Source: a bacterium (GTDB taxonomy: Bacteria > Cyanobacteriota > Vampirovibrionia > Gastranaerophilales > Gastranaerophilaceae). From it: DNA of 38,228 nt. The position numbers were made by a program, and so were the translations under genes. The stretch covers positions 1 to 38,228 of the forward strand of contig JAFUSQ010000028.1 in NCBI GenBank assembly GCA_017467605.1, read 5' to 3'. The notes beneath the pieces are model-generated. The model was not told the origin of the DNA and ran no database searches. It saw only the letters and a list, made by a program, of their open reading frames with translations. Positions 1 to 7,238 of this stretch are shown one piece after another (position 1 is the stretch's first letter; each line of letters begins with the position of its first letter).

Positions 1-40
1 TATACAAAGTAGATAAAAAATAAGCAATTTTTAAATCAAA

Positions 41-55
41 AAATACTTTATATAA
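41..55 (+). promoter_or_regulatory. Putative promoter of the small ORF at 89
   Basis: The 15-mer AAATACTTTATATAA contains a TATATAA -10-like element about 35 bases before the ORF start. The same 15-mer recurs at 26034-26048 ahead of another small soluble protein, which supports a shared promoter or regulator site. No clear -35 box is visible. Confidence 0.4.
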
Positions 56-88
56 ATGTAAGGGAATTGATATTAAGGGGAACAGATT

Positions 89-259
89 ATGAGAAATGAT
101 TATGAAATGGTAACAGTAGCAGCATACGTTGAAAGCTTAGACGAAGTAAAATATACATCAGTAACAGAAAAAGAAATTCAAGCAGAATTAGAAAGATATT
201 TATTAAATACAAGAAGATCAGAAACTAACGCAAAAATTGTTGAAGCATTGATTGCATAG
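89..259 (+). CDS. Small protein of unknown function (56 aa)
   Basis: A 56-residue ORF starting at ATG 89 with an AAGGGG ribosome-binding site about 8 bases upstream and ending in TAG just before a strong terminator hairpin. The product (MRNDYEMVTV... to ...KIVEALIA) is hydrophilic and predicted helical, with no signal peptide, membrane segment or cysteines. I do not recognise the family. The good RBS, the promoter-like sequence and the clean terminator argue that it is a real gene. It converges on clpB. No function can be assigned. Confidence 0.6.
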   Translation: MRNDYEMVTVAAYVESLDEVKYTSVTEKEIQAELERYLLNTRRSETNAKIVEALIA

Positions 260-262
260 ATA

Positions 263-288
263 GACCCTGAAACAAGTTCAGGGTGACA
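263..288. repeat. Dispersed CCCTGAA/TTCAGGG palindrome (family R3)
   Basis: Inverted repeat ACCCTGAA-ACAAG-TTCAGGGT followed by GACA. Related palindromes occur at 18452, 19922 and 24482, each followed or preceded by similar flanks, so this is one copy of a short dispersed repeat and not just a local hairpin. Confidence 0.6.
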
Positions 289-294
289 CATAAT

Positions 295-325
295 CGGGCG
301 GAATTATTAAATTCCGCCCGTCTTG
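295..325. terminator. Strong hairpin terminator between convergent genes
   Basis: Perfect 11-bp stem CGGGCGGAATT / AATTCCGCCCG (295-305 with 310-320) and a 4-base loop, then TCTTGATTTT on the plus strand. It sits between the end of the small ORF and the end of clpB and could serve both directions. Confidence 0.8.
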
Positions 326-328
326 ATT

Positions 329-2977
329 TTAAGCCTTTTGAAATATAAGGTTATCGTTATCTAAATCAATTTTTATGGTATCACCTTTAAAAAATTTCTG
401 AGAAAGAAGTTCTTTAGACAGAGGATTTTCTACCATTTGGCGAATAACACGTTTTAATGGTCTTGCGCCGTACACAGGATTGAATCCTTGAGTTGCAAGA
501 AATTCTTTAGCTTCATCTGACATAACAAAGTCTAATTCTTGATCTTTTAAGAGTTTTCGCAAATAATCCATTTGAATATCAACGATTTTGCTCAATTGTT
601 GAAGCGTTAATGCTCTAAAGAATATCGTTTCATCAATTCTGTTCAGAAATTCCGGTTTGAAATGGCTTCTTAGGACTTCCATAACTTTATCTTTTGTATC
701 ATTGTATTGTTCAGGAGAAAGCATTGCATTGAGCGTATTTTCCAATATAATATCGCTGCCGATATTACTTGTCATAATGATAAGTGTGTTTTTAAAATCA
801 ATTGTTCTACCTTTTGAATCCGTCAAACGGCCGTCATCAAATATTTGCAGCATAATGTTAAAAACATCGGGGTGTGCTTTTTCTATTTCATCAAACAATA
901 CAACAGAATATGGCTTACGTCTTACGGCTTCGGTTAATTGACCGCCTTCTTCGTAACCGACATATCCCGGAGGAGCTCCGACAAGTCGTGCAACATTATG
1001 TTTTTCCATATATTCTGACATATCGATACGAATCAGGGCATCTTCATCATTAAACATAAATTCTGCCAATGACTTTGCAAGTTCTGTTTTCCCGACCCCT
1101 GTCGGACCTAAGAATAAGAAGGTTCCTATCGGACGTTTAGGGTCTTTTAACCCTGAACGTGCACGTCTTATTGCATCTGAAACTGTATCTACGGCTTCAT
1201 CTTGACCAACAAGACGTTTGTGCAGGATTTCTTCCATATTTAAAAGTTTTTGCATTTCTGACTCAACAAGTTTAGTTACAGGAATGCCTGTCCATTTTGA
1301 AACAACTTGGGCAATATCAGAACCGTCAATTTCTTCTTTTAAGAGTTTGTTTTCAGAATGTTCTTTATTTTGACAAGCTTTTAATTGCTTTTCCAGCTCA
1401 AGCAGCTTGCCGTATTTCAGTTCGGCTGCTGTTTGAAGATCGGTATTCCTTTCTGCTTCTTCAATTTTATTTTTAACATTGTTGATTTCATCTTTAATAT
1501 CTGCCTCTGAGGTGATTGATGCTTTTTCTTTTTCCCATTGAGCTTTTAAAACATTAATTTTGCTTTCAAGTTCTGAAACCTGACGGGAAATATCTTCAAC
1601 TTTTTTTTGAATGGTACTATCACCCTCCCCTTGAGGGAGGGTCGAAATCTCTGATTTCGGGGAGGGGTCAAGTTCTTTTTTCAAAGCTTCTCGTTCAATT
1701 TCGAGTTGAATTTTTTGACGAAGCATAGTATCAATTTCTTCAGGCATAGAATCAATTTCAATACGCAAAGAACTTGCGGCTTCATCAATCAAGTCAATCG
1801 CTTTATCGGGTAAAAATCGGTCTGTTATGTAGCGGTCTGATAATTTTGCAGCCTCAATAATTGCGCTGTCCAAAATTCTTACTCCATGGTGAACTTCGTA
1901 TTTTTCTTTCAAACCGCGCAGAATTGAAATAGTATCTTCAACAGACGGCTCATCAACCATTACAGGTTGAAAACGTCTTTCTAATGCGGGATCTTTTTCG
2001 ATATATTTGCGGTATTCGTTAATTGTTGTCGCCCCGATTGTTCTCAAAACTCCGCGGGCAAGCATTGGTTTTAACAAGTTTCCGGCATCCATTGAGCCTT
2101 CTGTTGAACCTGCACCAACAACTGTATGAAGTTCATCAATAAACATTACAATTTCGCCGTTTGAATCTTCAACTTCTTTTAAAACAGCTTTCAGACGTTC
2201 TTCAAATTCTCCTCTATATTTTGCACCTGCGACAAGAGCCCCCAAATCCAAAGAAATAAGTTTAACTTCTTTCAAACTTTCAGGAACATCACCTCGGACT
2301 ATACGTTGAGCAAGACCTTCGACAATTGCAGTCTTACCAACACCGGGTTCCCCGATTAAGACGGGATTGTTTTTAGTACGTCTGTTTAAAACTTGAATAA
2401 TTCTTCTGACTTCTTCATCTCTGCCAATTACTGGGTCTAATTTTCCTTTGCGTGCCAAATCAGTTAAATTGGTTGAATATTTTTCTAAAGCCTTAATATT
2501 TTCTTCTGCGTTTTTGCTATCCACTTTTTTATTACCTCTTATTTTTTTCATTGTGCCAAGAATTGATCCGGAATTTACATTAAAACTATCGAGTAAAGCT
2601 TTAATGTTACTGTTGTCAAGCTTTGTCATAGCAAGAAGTATTGATTCAATTCCGACAAATTCATCTTTTAATTTTTCGCTTTCTTCAATGGCAATTTCCA
2701 AAAGTCTGCGGGTATCGTTTGAAAGATACAAACCTTGTGAATTGATTGGACCTGTTATTTTTGGGAAACCTTCAACGCGCGAAACAATTTTGTTAATAAA
2801 ATTTTGATTTAGCAGTTTTAATTCCGTCAAATAATCTTTAATTATTCCGTTATCTTTTATCATAGCAAGCATAATATGCTCAGGCTCCATCTGAGAATTT
2901 TGGTGTGAACTCATCAAATTGCTTGCAGATGAAAGAATTTCTTGAGAATAATTTGTAAACTTGTCAAAATCTAACAT
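329..2977 (-). CDS. clpB: ClpB disaggregase (Hsp100 AAA+ ATPase)
   Basis: ClpB is a cytoplasmic hexameric unfoldase that rescues aggregated proteins together with DnaK/DnaJ. Visible in order are the Clp N-terminal repeat domain, AAA+ domain 1 with Walker A GEPGVGKT, the coiled-coil middle domain, AAA+ domain 2 with Walker A GPTGVGKT, the GYVG pore loop ([12 protein letters not shown]) and the C-terminal ClpB domain. I place the start at the third in-frame Met (MLDFDKF, 2977), since GGAG lies 9 bases upstream; ATG codons at 2992 and 2983 are possible. The product is 882 aa, about 20 longer than usual. The excess is explained by a 17-residue, repeat-derived insert ([17 protein letters not shown]) at about residues 437-453 near the start of the middle domain. 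No CIRCE operator is visible upstream. Identification is secure. Confidence 0.98.
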   Translation of the reverse strand: MLDFDKFTNYSQEILSSASNLMSSHQNSQMEPEHIMLAMIKDNGIIKDYLTELKLLNQNFINKIVSRVEGFPKITGPINSQGLYLSNDTRRLLEIAIEESEKLKDEFVGIESILLAMTKLDNSNIKALLDSFNVNSGSILGTMKKIRGNKKVDSKNAEENIKALEKYSTNLTDLARKGKLDPVIGRDEEVRRIIQVLNRRTKNNPVLIGEPGVGKTAIVEGLAQRIVRGDVPESLKEVKLISLDLGALVAGAKYRGEFEERLKAVLKEVEDSNGEIVMFIDELHTVVGAGSTEGSMDAGNLLKPMLARGVLRTIGATTINEYRKYIEKDPALERRFQPVMVDEPSVEDTISILRGLKEKYEVHHGVRILDSAIIEAAKLSDRYITDRFLPDKAIDLIDEAASSLRIEIDSMPEEIDTMLRQKIQLEIEREALKKELDPSPKSEISTLPQGEGDSTIQKKVEDISRQVSELESKINVLKAQWEKEKASITSEADIKDEINNVKNKIEEAERNTDLQTAAELKYGKLLELEKQLKACQNKEHSENKLLKEEIDGSDIAQVVSKWTGIPVTKLVESEMQKLLNMEEILHKRLVGQDEAVDTVSDAIRRARSGLKDPKRPIGTFLFLGPTGVGKTELAKSLAEFMFNDEDALIRIDMSEYMEKHNVARLVGAPPGYVGYEEGGQLTEAVRRKPYSVVLFDEIEKAHPDVFNIMLQIFDDGRLTDSKGRTIDFKNTLIIMTSNIGSDIILENTLNAMLSPEQYNDTKDKVMEVLRSHFKPEFLNRIDETIFFRALTLQQLSKIVDIQMDYLRKLLKDQELDFVMSDEAKEFLATQGFNPVYGARPLKRVIRQMVENPLSKELLSQKFFKGDTIKIDLDNDNLIFQKA
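1619..1669. repeat. Palindromic repeat inserted in frame inside clpB (family R2)
   Basis: A 51-bp GC-richer block within AT-rich clpB. It contains CCCTCCC-CTTGA-GGGAGGG, then GAAATC-TCT-GATTTC, all bracketed by ACCCTCCCC (1622-1630) and GGGGAGGGGT (1659-1668). The CCCTCNCCCTTG..GGGAGGG core resembles the intergenic copies at 18163, 20000, 38026 and 18569. Its length is a multiple of three, and it encodes 17 residues bounded by aspartate codons at both ends. Confidence 0.75.
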
Positions 2978-3109
2978 ATGCATCAACTCCATTCATATAA
3001 TTTTCTATATTTATATATTAACGTTATTTTGAACAAAGTCATTGCAAATTAACTTTTATTTAATGATTTTGGGTAAATATAATCTAATTTTCTAAAATAC
3101 AAACTTCTA

Positions 3110-3265
3110 TTATTCTTTTTCGGCTTTTTCAAAAATAATTTTATTACCTTCGAGAGACATTTTTACATCATCTTTTGCAGGGTCAATATTCAGTAATTGA
3201 AGTAATATTGAAGGAATAAGTGCATAATAGCTTCTGCCGACTTTAACAAGTTTTTTAATATACAT
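3110..3265 (-). CDS. Small AbrB/MazE-like DNA-binding protein (51 aa)
   Basis: A 51-residue ORF (MYIKKLVKVGRSYYALIPSI..., ending ...IIFEKAEKE). The KVGRSYYALIP...LLNIDPAKDDVKMSLEGNK pattern matches the swapped-hairpin AbrB/SpoVT/MazE fold: K-x-G-x-S-x-x-(L/I)P, then a leucine-rich helix and a D-x-V-x-(L/M) strand. Proteins of this size are usually antitoxins or local transcription regulators. No toxin gene lies next to it; it is instead divergent from prepilin 1 with only about 105 bp between starts, so control of that pilin is a plausible role (inference). The ribosome-binding site is weak, which lowers confidence in the exact start. Confidence 0.65.
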   Translation of the reverse strand: MYIKKLVKVGRSYYALIPSILLQLLNIDPAKDDVKMSLEGNKIIFEKAEKE

Positions 3266-3293
3266 ATCTACAATTATAACAATCAAACTACCC

Positions 3294-3322
3294 TTGACAA
3301 ATTTAATAACTGAATTTATAAT
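3294..3322 (+). promoter_or_regulatory. Perfect-consensus sigma-70 promoter of prepilin 1
   Basis: TTGACA (3294-3299), a 17-base spacer, then TATAAT (3317-3322): an exact housekeeping consensus. It lies 48 bases before the prepilin ATG and inside the divergent region shared with the AbrB-like gene. So strong a promoter would be expected to need repression. Confidence 0.8.
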
Positions 3323-3370
3323 TAATTTATATTTGATTTAACCCAGATTAAACCAAGAAAGGAAGTTCGT

Positions 3371-4150
3371 ATGAAAAAAAAAGGATTTACACTCGCACAA
3401 GCTCCTCGCCGGAGCGGGTATTCTGCCATCAACATTAGTAAGACTACACAATTATTGCGCTCCGCGGGGTTTACCCTTGCAGAAGTCCTGATAACCCTCG
3501 GCATAATTGGGGTTGTCGCAGCAATGACTATACCGACATTACTCGCAAATATAAATGGACAACGCTATCGCTCACAATTTAAAAAAGCTATTTCAACACT
3601 ATCACAAGCTGCCCGTATGGCAGATGCCCAATACGGATTTGATTATGCAGGGATTGATGTACATGCTTATGAAAGAACAGAAACCGAAAAAAGAAGTGCA
3701 AACCCGGAAACCGAAAAATCTATAGCTGCATTATTTAACGGAACATTAACCGGGATACAATATCTAGGGGGAGTTGATGCATGGGTGGGGGGTTACGGTT
3801 ATATTGGAGGACCGGATATAACTGTTTCTCATGACAATGTTTACCAAGACCAAGATGCATATCAATTATCTGACGGAACTATAATAGGGATTGAGTTTGG
3901 CACTGGTGGGTGCACAAAAGATAGCATGTGTGAAGGTTTTATAGATGTAAACGGATTCACTCTGCCAAATAAGGAAGTAACTTGTTCTGACGGTAAAGAT
4001 ACAGTAAGTTTAAACAAAGATAATTATGAGGATTGCGTTGTTAAAAATGATGCACAACATATGACAGATATTTTCCCCATATATTTTTATGACAGTATAG
4101 TAATTCCAAAAACAAACGCAGCAAAGTATGTACTTAATACTGCAAAATAG
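3371..4150 (+). CDS. Prepilin-like secreted protein 1, with duplicated cleavage motif
   Basis: A type IV pilin/pseudopilin-like protein of 259 aa starting after an AAGGAAG ribosome-binding site. Residues 33-57 carry the class III signal G|FTLAEVLITLGIIG plus the hydrophobic helix. The same motif appears first at residues 5-9 (KKKG|FTLAQ), so the normal short leader is followed by a 28-residue, 84-bp insertion and a second motif. Only the second has the Glu at mature position 5 that pilin assembly normally needs, so cleavage probably occurs before Phe34. The globular part has paired cysteines (GGCTKDSMCEGF, VTCSDG, YEDCVV) and ends TNAAKYVLNTAK. That tail is shared with prepilins 2 and 3 in this window. 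No pilus assembly genes lie nearby. Specific role unknown. Confidence 0.9.
   Translation: MKKKGFTLAQAPRRSGYSAINISKTTQLLRSAGFTLAEVLITLGIIGVVAAMTIPTLLANINGQRYRSQFKKAISTLSQAARMADAQYGFDYAGIDVHAYERTETEKRSANPETEKSIAALFNGTLTGIQYLGGVDAWVGGYGYIGGPDITVSHDNVYQDQDAYQLSDGTIIGIEFGTGGCTKDSMCEGFIDVNGFTLPNKEVTCSDGKDTVSLNKDNYEDCVVKNDAQHMTDIFPIYFYDSIVIPKTNAAKYVLNTAK
3398..3481 (+). other. 84-bp in-frame insertion in prepilin 1
   Basis: The block separates two copies of the GFTLA codons (3383-3397 and 3467-3481). It is GC-richer than its surroundings and has inverted arms CGGAGCG (3410-3416) and CGCTCCG (3458-3464). Prepilins 2 and 3 lack it. The pattern fits insertion of a small palindromic element with duplication of the target codons. 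Confidence 0.6.
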
Positions 4151-4155
4151 CTCAT

Positions 4156-4446
4156 CTACAAGCCAAGAATATATTTATTCACATTTGCATTCATATTAAG
4201 CATTTGAACTATTACATCATAATTTTTATTGGTTTCGGATTCAGCTTCCGAAACCATTTTTTGCTCAAAGGTTTGTGCTTCATCTACTGCTCTTTTTCTT
4301 AAAGCATCTTTTATAAGTATATATGCCTGACTCTCAGATGTTACATTCTGCGGATCTATTCCAAGTGCGCGAAGTTTTCTTTTCGTTTCTTCGCTCAAGG
4401 CTGAACCCGTAAATATGTAAAATGAGCCAATTCCGTTTACAGACAT
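4156..4446 (-). CDS. Small protein of unknown function (96 aa)
   Basis: A 96-residue protein beginning MSVNGIGSFYIFTG and followed by a predicted helical, charged body (ALSEETKRKLRALGIDP...). It ends in MLNMNANVNKYILGL. There is no signal peptide or membrane helix and no recognised domain. The gene converges on prepilin 1 with 5 bases between stop codons, and is divergent from pgk. Its promoter (TTGACT at 4493-4498, TATATA at 4471-4476) overlaps a perfect palindrome, which suggests repression. Its N-terminus loosely recalls the small unknown protein at 26550-26927, but I cannot establish homology by eye. Confidence 0.75.
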   Translation of the reverse strand: MSVNGIGSFYIFTGSALSEETKRKLRALGIDPQNVTSESQAYILIKDALRKRAVDEAQTFEQKMVSEAESETNKNYDVIVQMLNMNANVNKYILGL

Positions 4447-4463
4447 AAATTTATACCTTTCTT

Positions 4464-4498
4464 ATTGTCATATATAATGACAATTTTACCCAAGTCAA
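4464..4498 (-). promoter_or_regulatory. Promoter with overlapping ATTGTCA palindrome
   Basis: On the minus strand, TTGACT and TATATA are separated by 16 bases. The -10 box sits in the 7-base centre of a perfect inverted repeat ATTGTCA-N7-TGACAAT (4464-4484). This is the arrangement expected of a repressor operator. It faces the 96-aa gene. Confidence 0.5.
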
Positions 4499-4591
4499 CA
4501 TTATTCTTATCGGTATAATTTTTTAAAACTTTAAAATTAATCATGTTTCTTGTACTATAGTCATGCACTACATTTAAGAAGGAGATAAAAA

Positions 4592-5794
4592 ATGAAAAAA
4601 TCAATCAAAGACCTTGGTGATATCAAGGGTAAAAGAGCGTTAATCAGAGTTGATGTCAATGTGCCTCTTGACGCTGACAAGAATGTTACAGATGATACAA
4701 GAATTCAAGCTATTTTACCTACCGTAAAATATTTAAAAGATAAAGGAGCTAAAATTATTTTAATGGCTCACTTAGGCAGACCAAAAGGTGAATGGAATTT
4801 AGAATTTTCATTGGAACCTGTCGCAAAATATTTATCAAAAGTTTTAGGTGAAGAAGTTAAATTTGTTTCAACACCTGTTGGACAAGGTGCAGAAAAAGAT
4901 TTGGCTGATTTAGCTGACGGTCAGGTTGCACTTTTAGAAAATATCAGATTTTACAAAGCTGAAGAAGCTAAAGATGATGATATGACTTTCGCTCAAGAAC
5001 TTGCTAAGTTAGGTGACTTCTATGTAAATGACGCTTTTGGTGCTGCTCACAGAAATCATACTTCAACAGCTAAAGTTGCAAAACTTGTTAAACCTGCAGT
5101 TTCAGGATTGTTAATGGAAAAAGAATTAAGATGCTTATCACAAGCTCTTGATAATCCGACTCGTCCGTTTACTGCAGTTGTTGGCGGGGCTAAAGTTTCA
5201 TCAAAAATCGGCGTTTTGGAAAACTTGTTAGACAAAGTAGATAATATGATTATCGGCGGAGGTATGGCTTATACTTTCGTTAAAGCTAACGGCGGTAAAA
5301 TCGGTAATTCAATTTGTGAAGATGACCAAATTGATGTTGCAAAAGCAATCGAAAAGAAAGCCGCAGATAAAAGTGTAAAACTTGTTATGGCTACAGATGT
5401 TTTAGTTGCTGATGATTTTTCTGGCAACGGAACAAATAAATTCGTTGCAATCAATGAAATCCCTGACGGTTTTGAAGGCGTTGACGCAGGTATGGATTCA
5501 AGAAAAGCCTTTGCAGAAGTTTTAAAATCTTCAAAAACCATCTTGATGAACGGTCCTGTCGGGGCTTTTGAAAATCCTAAATTTTCCGAAGGTACAAAAG
5601 CTGTATTAGAAGCAATTGTTGAAGCTACTAAAAACGGTGCTACTTCTGTTATCGGCGGCGGGGATTCTGTTTCTGCAGCTAAGAAATTCTGTAAAGCAGA
5701 AGACTTTACTCACGTTTCAACAGGCGGCGGAGCTTCATTAGAATTTATTGAAGGTAAAGTTTTGCCGGGTGTTGCAGCTTTAGATGAAGCTTAG
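4592..5794 (+). CDS. pgk: Phosphoglycerate kinase
   Basis: Transfers phosphate between 1,3-bisphosphoglycerate and ADP in glycolysis/gluconeogenesis; cytoplasmic and monomeric. At 400 aa it has the usual length. Visible hallmarks are the N-terminal RVDVNVPLD substrate-binding segment, HLGRP, the LLENIRFYKAEE stretch, NDAFGAAHRNHTS, VGGAKVSSKIGVL, and the C-terminal nucleotide-binding GGGDSVSAAKKF...STGGGASLEFIEG. The start has a good AAGGAG box, and a TACTAT -10-like element lies at 4553. It is a single gene followed by its own terminator; no other glycolytic gene is adjacent. Confidence 0.99.
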   Translation: MKKSIKDLGDIKGKRALIRVDVNVPLDADKNVTDDTRIQAILPTVKYLKDKGAKIILMAHLGRPKGEWNLEFSLEPVAKYLSKVLGEEVKFVSTPVGQGAEKDLADLADGQVALLENIRFYKAEEAKDDDMTFAQELAKLGDFYVNDAFGAAHRNHTSTAKVAKLVKPAVSGLLMEKELRCLSQALDNPTRPFTAVVGGAKVSSKIGVLENLLDKVDNMIIGGGMAYTFVKANGGKIGNSICEDDQIDVAKAIEKKAADKSVKLVMATDVLVADDFSGNGTNKFVAINEIPDGFEGVDAGMDSRKAFAEVLKSSKTILMNGPVGAFENPKFSEGTKAVLEAIVEATKNGATSVIGGGDSVSAAKKFCKAEDFTHVSTGGGASLEFIEGKVLPGVAALDEA

Positions 5795-5810
5795 TGGTAA
5801 ATATATTATA

Positions 5811-5843
5811 TAAATTCCCTCTTTTATTATATGAGGGAATTTA
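5811..5843 (+). terminator. Terminator of pgk
   Basis: Perfect 11-bp stem TAAATTCCCTC / GAGGGAATTTA with an 11-base loop, 16 bases after the pgk stop and directly before the tRNA gene. Confidence 0.8.
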
Positions 5844-5844
5844 A

Positions 5845-5914
5845 TCCCGGATCGTCTAGCGGCAGGACGAAAGATTCTGGCTCTTTTAACGGTGGTTCGA
5901 ATCCATCTCCGGGA
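5845..5914 (+). tRNA. tRNA-Gln (anticodon CUG)
   Basis: Seventy bases fold as a full cloverleaf. The acceptor stem pairs TCCCGGA with TCCGGGA, the D arm is GTCT-AGCGGCA-GGAC, and the anticodon arm is AAAGA-TTCTGGC-TCTTT, giving anticodon CTG at loop positions 3-5. A 4-base variable loop precedes the T arm GGTGG-TTCGAAT-CCATC. CCA is not encoded. The GTCTAG D-arm body resembles tRNA-Glu as much as typical tRNA-Gln. Its 3' end is copied twice downstream (see repeats). Confidence 0.92.
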
Positions 5915-5957
5915 AAATAAATATAAAAGTCGGGATTAATCTCGACTTTTATATTTA
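5911..5957 (+). repeat. tRNA 3' end plus terminator, direct-repeat copy 1
   Basis: The last four tRNA bases run into the hairpin AAATATAAAAGTCGGGATTA..CGACTTTTATATTT, a plausible tRNA terminator. The 47-bp block recurs at 7164-7210 with a single mismatch, so it marks one edge of a 1.25-kb segment. Confidence 0.85.
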
Positions 5958-5980
5958 CGCTTTCGTAGAAATGAGACAGA

Positions 5981-6100
5981 ACCACACTGACTGATAGGTC
6001 AGTATGGTTCGAGCGAGTTGCGAGCAGAGTGCGAAGCCTTGCCCGCAAGATATTAAATATCGTAGCGGGTAAGCGTAGATACGTTTAATGCGAGCAACTC
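5981..6100. other. Nested palindromes, possible structured RNA or element end
   Basis: This gene-free stretch holds a hairpin ACCACACTGAC / GTCAGTATGGT (5981-5991 with 5998-6008). It is followed by three nested stems: GAGTTGC / GCAACTC (6015-6021 with 6094-6100), CTTGCCCGC / GCGGGTAAG (6038-6046 with 6065-6073, one G-T pair) and GATAT / ATATC (6049-6053 with 6057-6061). It is GC-richer than its surroundings. No convincing ORF is present. It could be a structured RNA or the recombination end of a small element. Confidence 0.55.
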
Positions 6101-6105
6101 AAGAC

Positions 6106-6124
6106 AATCCATCTCCGGGAAAAT
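6106..6124 (+). repeat. 19-bp copy of the tRNA-Gln 3' end
   Basis: Exact repeat of 5900-5918 (end of the T loop, T stem, acceptor 3' strand and first trailing bases) 206 bp downstream. Duplication of a tRNA 3' end is the classic footprint of site-specific integration, though no integrase is present. Confidence 0.8.
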
Positions 6125-6153
6125 TTTTTAGAATTAACCAGTAAATTGAGTTT

Positions 6154-6339
6154 TTATTTACGCTGTTTATACAAGAAATTATAACCTAAAATTATAATAC
6201 TTACTCCAATTAATCCACTTGTATATATCCAATATAAATCTTCTTGCGAATAATATTGTTTAAATGTAACAACTTTTGCATATACGGATAAGCATGTTCC
6301 CCAAAATATTAATGGTATTAGTAAAAATTTCTTTATCAT
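6154..6339 (-). CDS. Small membrane protein (61 aa)
   Basis: From ATG 6339 the product is MIKKFLLIPLIFWGTCLSVYA, a signal-peptide or first membrane helix, then a short polar loop (KVVTFKQYYSQEDLYW). A second hydrophobic helix (IYTSGLIGVSIIILGYNFL) and the basic tail YKQRK follow. A TTG start at 6360 would add seven residues but is less likely. The family is not recognised. It lies downstream of the Abi-like gene on the same strand within the tRNA-bounded segment, so it may be its partner, but the 60-bp gap and unclear promoter leave this open. Confidence 0.55.
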   Translation of the reverse strand: MIKKFLLIPLIFWGTCLSVYAKVVTFKQYYSQEDLYWIYTSGLIGVSIIILGYNFLYKQRK

Positions 6340-6423
6340 GTTTTTCGCTCTACTTGACAAAAGTCAAATTATCGTAAATAATATTAGTGTATAACCCTAG
6401 ATGACTTCCATTAAGTTGAGTTG

Positions 6424-7092
6424 CTAGGGTTTTTGCTTGTAAACTTTTTCAAAATCACAAATTTTATCTAAAAATTGCAAACAATCTTGTGAAATATAAC
6501 CAAGAAGTTTTTTTAAGTCTATATAACAATTTTTTATTCCATAAGGGTGATTGATTATTATTTCATGGTGGGAAACACGATTTCTTAATTGTAGCATAAT
6601 TTGCAATATAGGAAAAATTTTACTTAGTTTATCAAACTCAGAAAAATTTGGATAATCTGCAAATACAGTTCTGAAAAATCCTTGAGCGTGCCATAGTTTT
6701 GTTTTATATCGCTTAGTGCAAAGATGTATCCAAAAACCTAATGACAATTCTGCAATTAAATCATCTTTGTTGATATTTTTATGACCTTTTTTGATAAGTT
6801 TTTGTTTGGCATCAAGTAATTTTTTATATTCACCGTTAAGTAAAATATCTTGCCTTTCAAATTCTTGAATAAGCCAATTTGATTTGATAGTTTTTTCAAT
6901 GGCTTGATTTATTCTATTACGCAAAGTAATTTCAAGCAGTGATAACAATGGATATAACGATTTTGAAAGTTCAATATTATACAAATATCTTTCAAGTACA
7001 ATGTAATTATCATCGGTAAAGTCAAATTTGTATGAACTTAAACGACTTTCACTAAATAATTTAACGATATCATCAGTTAAAATATTATCCAT
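6424..7092 (-). CDS. Abi_2-family abortive-infection protein (HEPN-like)
   Basis: A 222-aa protein from ATG 7092 (a GTG at 7125 would give 233 aa). Features typical of the Abi_2/AbiD-AbiF family are present: an N-terminal LFSESRLSSYKF segment, LYPLLSLLEITLRNRINQAI in the middle, the ELSLGFWIHLCTKRYKTKLW motif, and near the C-terminus LRNRVSHHEIIINHPYG. The R-x4-H signature (RNRVSH) is the HEPN ribonuclease active-site pattern. Known relatives stop phage growth by damaging host or phage RNA. The gene lies inside a segment bounded by copies of the tRNA-Gln 3' region, consistent with horizontal acquisition. Phage defence is inferred from family; a toxin-antitoxin role is possible. Confidence 0.8.
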   Translation of the reverse strand: MDNILTDDIVKLFSESRLSSYKFDFTDDNYIVLERYLYNIELSKSLYPLLSLLEITLRNRINQAIEKTIKSNWLIQEFERQDILLNGEYKKLLDAKQKLIKKGHKNINKDDLIAELSLGFWIHLCTKRYKTKLWHAQGFFRTVFADYPNFSEFDKLSKIFPILQIMLQLRNRVSHHEIIINHPYGIKNCYIDLKKLLGYISQDCLQFLDKICDFEKVYKQKP

Positions 7093-7142
7093 ATAAAAGT
7101 TATAACATAAAAATTTATGCGGCACATTTGAGTATCTTCCAA

Positions 7143-7210
7143 GTTCGAAACTTGTCCACTACAGGGAAAATAAATATAAAAGTCGGGATTAATCCCGACT
7201 TTTATATTTA
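7143..7210 (+). repeat. Decayed tRNA 3' end plus terminator, direct-repeat copy 2
   Basis: Positions 7164-7210 match 5911-5957 in 46 of 47 bases. Immediately upstream, GTTCGAA (7143-7149) and TCCA align with the T loop and T stem of the tRNA with a few extra bases between. This looks like a decayed copy of the tRNA 3' half. It ends the segment carrying the Abi gene and places a terminator hairpin after the convergent XRE gene. Confidence 0.8.
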
Positions 7211-7238
7211 TACTAACAAACTACTTCTTTTTCTGCTT

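Noticed and set aside
2978-3109. CIRCE heat-shock operator upstream of clpB
   Set aside because: No TTAGCACTC-N9-GAGTGCTAA or close variant could be found.
3110-3265. Antitoxin of a MazEF-type pair
   Set aside because: No toxin ORF is adjacent on the same strand, so a pilin-linked regulator is the better reading.
5827-6048. 73-codon minus-strand ORF
   Set aside because: It runs antisense through the tRNA gene and hairpins and has no supporting signals.
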